A stretch of 64,000 bases of DNA from Bacillus sp. AZ43 (GTDB taxonomy: Bacteria; Actinomycetota; Actinomycetes; Mycobacteriales; Geodermatophilaceae). A program made the position numbers and the translations under genes. The notes under the pieces were generated by a model. That model did not search any database. It was not told the DNA's origin and saw only the letters and a program-made list of their open reading frames with translations. This document shows positions 60,445-64,000 of this stretch, piece by piece (the stretch's first letter is position 1; every line of letters starts with the position of its first letter). The stretch spans positions 124,001-188,000 of the forward strand of contig SPQJ01000001.1 in the NCBI GenBank assembly GCA_004570425.1. Direction: 5' to 3'.

Positions 60445-62025
60445 TCAGTCGAGGAAGGGCGCCCGCCTCAGGACCTTGAGCCCCGCCGTCATGACCTTCG
60501 CGTAGCGGTCCAGCGGCAGCCCGGGCATCGGACCCACGGGCAGGACCCGCTGGACGGCGACGGTCTGCGCCTCCGTGTACTTGAGGATGCCCTCGCGGCC
60601 GTGCCGCCGGCCGACCCCCGAGTCCTTCATCCCGCCCATGGGCGCGTCGTGCGACGCCCACGCCGCGGCGTACGCCTCGTTGACGTTGACCGTGCCGGCC
60701 CGGATGCGGGTGGCGATCTCGGCGCCGCGTCGCGGGCTGGACCAGACGCTCGCGTTGAGGCCGTACTCGGTGTCGTTGGCCCGGCGCACCGCCTCCTCGG
60801 CGTCGGCCACGCGGGTCAGCGCGACGACGGGACCGAACGTCTCGTCCCGGCACAGGTCCATGTCCTCGGTGACGCCCTCGAGCACGGTCGGCTCGTAGAA
60901 CAGCGGCCCCAGGTCGGGGCGCGGCTTGCCACCGGCCAGCACCCGCGCACCCTTGGCGACGGCGTCGTCGACGTGCGCGCGCACGGCGTCGAACTGGTCC
61001 TGGCTGACCAACGACCCCATCTCGGCGTCCCAGGTGAGGCCCGGGGCGAGCCTCATCCGCCGCACCCGCTCGACGAACGCGGGGACGAACCGGTCGTAGA
61101 TCGCGTCCTCGACGTACATCCGCTCGACGCTGATGCACAGCTGGCCGGAGTTGGAGAAGCACGCCCGCACGGCACCCTCGACGGTCTTCCCCAGGTCGGC
61201 GTCGGCGAGGACGAGCATCGGGTTCTTCCCGCCCAGCTCGGCGGAGAAGCCGATCAGCCGGCGGGCGCACTGCTCGGCGACGACCCGCCCCGTGGCGGTG
61301 GAGCCGGTGAACATCAGGTACTCGACGCCCTCGATCAGCGGCGTCCCGAGCACCCTGCCGGCGCCGGTCACCACCTGGAACAGGTCGCGCGGCACCCCCG
61401 CCTCGTGGAGCAGTTCGACGGCGATCAGCGCGGTGAACGGGGTCTGCGCGTCCGGCTTGAGCACGATCCCGTTGCCGGCGAGCAGCGCCGGGACGGCGTC
61501 GGAGACGGCGAGGGTCAGCGGGTAGTTCCACGGGCTGATGACGCCGATCAGGCCCTTGGGGTGGTGGTGCTCGACGGTGCGGGTGAGCACCGGGAGCGCC
61601 CCCTGGCGGCGTCGCGGGCGCAGGTGCCGGGCGGCGGTGTTGGCGTAGTAGCGGGCGGTCATGGCGACGTCGGCCAGTTCCTCGAACGCGCTCACGCGCG
61701 CCTTGCCGGTCTCGGTCTGGGCGATGTCGAGCACCAGCTCCTGCCGCTCCAGGACCAGGTCGTGGAAGCGCAGCATCACCGCGCAGCGGTCGGCCAGCGG
61801 GCGGGCGGCCCACTCCGCCTGCGCGGCCCGGGCACGGCGCTGCGCCTCCTGGACGTCCTCGGCCGTGCAGGTGGGCACCTCACCGATGAACGAGCCGTCG
61901 AACGGGGCGTGCGAGGGCTGGCGCGGCCGCCCCGGGGCGGCGGTGACCAGGCCGGCCAGCCGGGCCACCACGGCGGGGTCGAGTGGACGGGTCGACGAGG
62001 GCGAGAGCTCGGCAGCGGTCGTCAT
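60445..62025 (-). CDS. NAD(P)-dependent succinate-semialdehyde dehydrogenase
   Basis: A 526-aa aldehyde dehydrogenase. Catalytic residues are visible as FSAELGGKNPMLVLADADLG (Glu near 266) and NSGQLCISVERMYVEDAIY (Cys near 300), with the cofactor loop LMFTGSTATGRVVAEQ. The N-terminal ATAAELSPSS-type tail and the C-terminal KVMTAGLKVLRRAPFLD resemble the actinobacterial GabD2-type succinate-semialdehyde dehydrogenases, which feed the GABA shunt or TCA bypass. No GABA transaminase is nearby. ATG start. Confidence 0.9.
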   Translation of the reverse strand: MTTAAELSPSSTRPLDPAVVARLAGLVTAAPGRPRQPSHAPFDGSFIGEVPTCTAEDVQEAQRRARAAQAEWAARPLADRCAVMLRFHDLVLERQELVLDIAQTETGKARVSAFEELADVAMTARYYANTAARHLRPRRRQGALPVLTRTVEHHHPKGLIGVISPWNYPLTLAVSDAVPALLAGNGIVLKPDAQTPFTALIAVELLHEAGVPRDLFQVVTGAGRVLGTPLIEGVEYLMFTGSTATGRVVAEQCARRLIGFSAELGGKNPMLVLADADLGKTVEGAVRACFSNSGQLCISVERMYVEDAIYDRFVPAFVERVRRMRLAPGLTWDAEMGSLVSQDQFDAVRAHVDDAVAKGARVLAGGKPRPDLGPLFYEPTVLEGVTEDMDLCRDETFGPVVALTRVADAEEAVRRANDTEYGLNASVWSSPRRGAEIATRIRAGTVNVNEAYAAAWASHDAPMGGMKDSGVGRRHGREGILKYTEAQTVAVQRVLPVGPMPGLPLDRYAKVMTAGLKVLRRAPFLD

Positions 62026-62055
62026 GGCCGGGCCCCTACCCCGCGAAGGCCCAGT

Positions 62056-62841
62056 TCAGGCAGGTGCGCCGCTGGGCCCGAACCGCTCCACCCGGACGTC
62101 GGCGGCCGGCAGGCCCATCCCGACCAGGAGCTGGCTGGCCGCCTCCGCGAACGACGTCGACCCGCAGACGTAGGCGGTCTGCCCGGGCTCCCACAGCGGC
62201 ACGAGGTCGTCGGGGGTGAGCCGGCCGGCGGGCCGGATGCCGTGCGGCTCGCGGGTGAGCACGATCAGCGCCCCGGCGGCCACCAGCTCCTCGGCGTAGG
62301 GCAGCTCGGCCATCGTCCGGCTGGAGACGGCGATCCTCAGCAGGTCGGTGCGGCCGATGGCGCGAGCGTGCCGCAGCATCGAGAGGAACGGGACGACGCC
62401 GTAGCCGCCCGCGACCAGCAGCGCCGGCGTCGACCCGTCCCAGACGAACCAGCCGCCGATCGGGCCGCGCACCTCCAGCTCGTCGCCGGGCTCCACGACG
62501 TCGGCCAGGTAGGTGGACACCTCGCCGTCGTCGAGCCGCTCGATGAACAGCTCGACCAGTGGATCCCCCGGCGCCGAGGCCACCGAGTACGAGCGCTGGG
62601 CGGTGTACCCGTCCTCGGCCGTGAGCCGGACGACGTAGTGCTGGCCGGGCATGTGGTCGACGCGGTCGTGGACGTCGAGCCGCAGCTCGACCGAGCGCTG
62701 CAGCGGCCGCCGCACGCCCGCGACGGTCGCCGTCCGCCAGCCGCCGACCGGCGCGGACGGCAGTCCTGCCCCCAAGGTGGCCCCGGTCAGAGGCTCGGCC
62801 CGAGCCTGCGAGGGGTGAGGGGGGCGCGGTCCTTCAGTCAC
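62056..62841 (-). CDS. Ferredoxin/flavodoxin-type FAD oxidoreductase
   Basis: A 261-aa ferredoxin-NADP reductase-fold protein without a ferredoxin domain. The FAD site is RSYSVASAPGDPLVELFIER, the NAD(P) site VAGGYGVVPFLSMLRHARAI, and the C-terminal substrate region is TAYVCGSTSFAEAASQLLVG. The GTG overlaps the stop of the sulfite-oxidase-type gene by 8 bases, so it probably passes electrons to that molybdenum enzyme, acting as a reductase partner. The natural electron donor is unknown. Confidence 0.88.
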   Translation of the reverse strand: MTEGPRPPHPSQARAEPLTGATLGAGLPSAPVGGWRTATVAGVRRPLQRSVELRLDVHDRVDHMPGQHYVVRLTAEDGYTAQRSYSVASAPGDPLVELFIERLDDGEVSTYLADVVEPGDELEVRGPIGGWFVWDGSTPALLVAGGYGVVPFLSMLRHARAIGRTDLLRIAVSSRTMAELPYAEELVAAGALIVLTREPHGIRPAGRLTPDDLVPLWEPGQTAYVCGSTSFAEAASQLLVGMGLPAADVRVERFGPSGAPA

Positions 62842-63442
62842 CCTGGTACCGCTGCTGCCGCCAGGGGTCCCCCCGGTCGTGGTAGCCGTTCTGCTCCCAG
62901 AACCCCGGCTGGTCCCGCCTCACGAGCGACAGTCTGCTGATCCACTTCGCGCTCTTCCAGAAGTAGAGGTGCGGCACCAGCAGCCGGACCGGGCCGCCGT
63001 GCTCGATCGGCAGCGGCTTCCCGTCGAACTCCCACACGATCCACGCCTTCCCGCCGGTGACGTCCTCGAGCGGGAGGTTGGTGGTGTAGCCCGTCGTGGA
63101 CGTCGCCATCACGAAGTGGGCCTCGGCCGTGGGCCGCGCCGCCTCGAGCAGCGTGTCGACGCTGACCCCGGTGAAGCGGGTGTCGAGCTTCGACCACGTG
63201 GTGACGCAGTGGATGTCGCCGCGGTACTCCGACGGCGGGAGGCGGTGCGCCTCGTCCCAGGTCCAGGTGGTCGGCGCCTCGACGTGCCCGTCGACGGTGA
63301 TGCTCCACGTCTCCGGGGCGATCCGCGGGGTCGGCTCGGCGGTGAGCACCGGCCAGTCGGCGCCGACGTCGTACTGGCCCGGCGGCAGGCGCGGGTCACG
63401 GTCGCGGCGGCGGCCGAGGAATCCTCGGGTCGGTCCTGGCAC
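62834..63442 (-). CDS. Sulfite oxidase-like molybdopterin oxidoreductase
   Basis: A 202-aa protein of the sulfite oxidase/MsrP (YedY) molybdopterin superfamily, without the heme domain. The cofactor-binding Cys is in GDIHCVTTWSKLDTRFTGVS (near residue 79). Other motifs are TTNLPLEDVTGGKAWIVWEF, GGPVRLLVPHLYFWKSAKWI. No Tat or Sec signal peptide is seen, so it is cytoplasmic. It is translated with the FAD reductase just downstream. The substrate is unknown, although sulfite or a sulfoxide is possible given the sulfur genes in the window. Confidence 0.88.
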   Translation of the reverse strand: MPGPTRGFLGRRRDRDPRLPPGQYDVGADWPVLTAEPTPRIAPETWSITVDGHVEAPTTWTWDEAHRLPPSEYRGDIHCVTTWSKLDTRFTGVSVDTLLEAARPTAEAHFVMATSTTGYTTNLPLEDVTGGKAWIVWEFDGKPLPIEHGGPVRLLVPHLYFWKSAKWISRLSLVRRDQPGFWEQNGYHDRGDPWRQQRYQGD

Positions 63443-63537
63443 GGTGTCGTCCCTTCCCGCCTCTCGCGCTGGGTGAGGGCACCCTTACATGAGGCGTGTC
63501 ACCCCGCGTTTACCTGGCCGCAAACGGGTGCGGGTCC

Positions 63538-63543
63538 TAGCTT
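63538..63543 (+). promoter_or_regulatory. -10-like TAGCTT for sdhC
   Basis: TAGCTT ends 7 bases before the GTG at 63551. The 108-base gap to the molybdenum-enzyme gene has no other clear signal, but an imperfect dyad with GCGTTT and AAACGG flanks it. Confidence 0.4.
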
Positions 63544-63550
63544 GTTCCCT

Positions 63551-64000
63551 GTGGTGACTGTGACGCACGCGGGGCGCCGGACCCCGAAGGTTGCGAAGAC
63601 CAATTCGGTGGTCAAGAAGGCCGTGATGGCCGTCAGCGGCATCATCCTGGTGCTCTACCTGATCGCGCACATGATCGGGAACCTCAAGGCCTTCTCCGGC
63701 CGCGACGAGTTCAACCACTACTCGGAGTGGCTGCGCACGATCGGCAACCCGGCGCTGCCGGGCGCGACCGCGCTGTGGATCATCCGGATCGTCCTGCTGG
63801 TCGCCGTGGCCGCCCACATCTGGGCCGCCGTCTCGCTGTGGCGGCAGGCCAAGCGGGCCCGCCCGCAGGGCTACGTGAAGAAGAAGTCCGCGGCGCAGAG
63901 CTACGCCTCCCGGACGATGCGCTGGGGCGGCGTGATCATCGCCGCCTTCGTCATCTGGCACCTGCTGGACCTCACCTGGGGCACGGTGAACAGCCAGGGC
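63551..64000 (+). CDS. sdhC: Succinate dehydrogenase cytochrome b subunit SdhC, 5' part
   Basis: The frame is open from GTG 63551 to the end of the window (150 codons), so the gene is cut at the right edge. It encodes the heme-b membrane anchor of complex II in the SdhC b558/diheme group. Membrane helices hold likely heme ligands: VKKAVMAVSGIILVLYLIAH with MIGNLKAF, RIVLLVAVAAHIWAAVSL, and GGVIIAAFVIWHLLDLTWGT. GTG 63554 is an alternative start. It is the first gene of a succinate dehydrogenase operon presumably continuing beyond the window. Confidence 0.9.
   Translation, partial: MVTVTHAGRRTPKVAKTNSVVKKAVMAVSGIILVLYLIAHMIGNLKAFSGRDEFNHYSEWLRTIGNPALPGATALWIIRIVLLVAVAAHIWAAVSLWRQAKRARPQGYVKKKSAAQSYASRTMRWGGVIIAAFVIWHLLDLTWGTVNSQG

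Noticed and set aside
63485-63961. Minus-strand open frame over the right end
   Set aside because: It is antisense to the SdhC frame that continues past the window edge and has no recognisable motif.

Overview
The window is very GC-rich, densely packed DNA from a high-GC actinobacterium. Gene order, the frequent GTG starts and the protein sequences point to Frankiales/Geodermatophilales-like organisms (Geodermatophilus, Blastococcus or Modestobacter type). This is my inference from sequence style, not a database result. I saw no insertion sequence, phage gene, CRISPR array, rRNA or tRNA. The visible content is chromosomal core plus some lineage-specific genes.

The backbone matches, in the same relative order with lineage-specific insertions, the Mycobacterium tuberculosis block Rv1170-Rv1229c as I remember it. 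In this window it runs mrp, tatB, htrA, rseA, sigE, O-methyltransferase, glgC/glgA, DUF3117, tag, DivIVA-like, LOG, dapE/dapD, dapC, ferredoxin, mshB. It covers Fe-S cluster delivery, the envelope-stress sigma factor with its anti-sigma and protease, glycogen or maltose-1-phosphate synthesis, lysine/diaminopimelate synthesis and mycothiol synthesis.

Layout: 0.1-5.8 kb, mrp and the sigE/rseA/htrA/tatB stress locus. 5.8-9.9 kb, an AraC/VOC/flavin-type/UvrA-like ABC resistance-style cluster with a decayed glyoxalase gene. 9.9-12.3 kb, divergent glgC and glgA. 12.3-15.4 kb, a cobalamin riboswitch and the btuFCD uptake operon. 15.5-21.5 kb, a stress-signalling block with two SpoIIE-type phosphatases, a GAF-ANTAR regulator and a spore-photoproduct-lyase-like radical SAM enzyme. 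21.5-25.9 kb, a DUF6766 membrane operon with a 30-aa micro-gene, a CrtI-like oxidoreductase, a methyltransferase and a DinB-like protein. 25.9-42 kb, pepA, tag, a GT39 protein, the dap genes, c-di-GMP proteins and mshB. 42-47.9 kb, a dipeptide/oligopeptide ABC transporter operon. 48.2-53.1 kb, CsbD, a NUDIX fusion and a sulfur assimilation operon (Rrf2 regulator, cysC, leader peptide, sirA, Zn ribbon, cysH). 53.2-60.4 kb, PhhB, PhoX, a HipA-like/DUF3037 pair, an ABC-2 exporter and an FNT channel. 60.4-64 kb, a succinate-semialdehyde dehydrogenase, a sulfite-oxidase-type enzyme with a flavin reductase, and the start of sdhC, which runs off the right edge.

Four patterns deserve attention. (1) At least a dozen genes have a TAnnnT (-10-like) hexamer ending 6-8 bases before the start codon and no Shine-Dalgarno sequence, which suggests leaderless transcripts. 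(2) Three genes (htrA, pepA, dapC) seem to begin with CTG in a CTGA overlap with the upstream stop codon. (3) A conserved-type sulfur leader peptide is followed by competing hairpins. (4) A 30-aa membrane peptide is wedged, with 4-base overlaps on both sides, between a lipoprotein gene and a DUF6766 gene.
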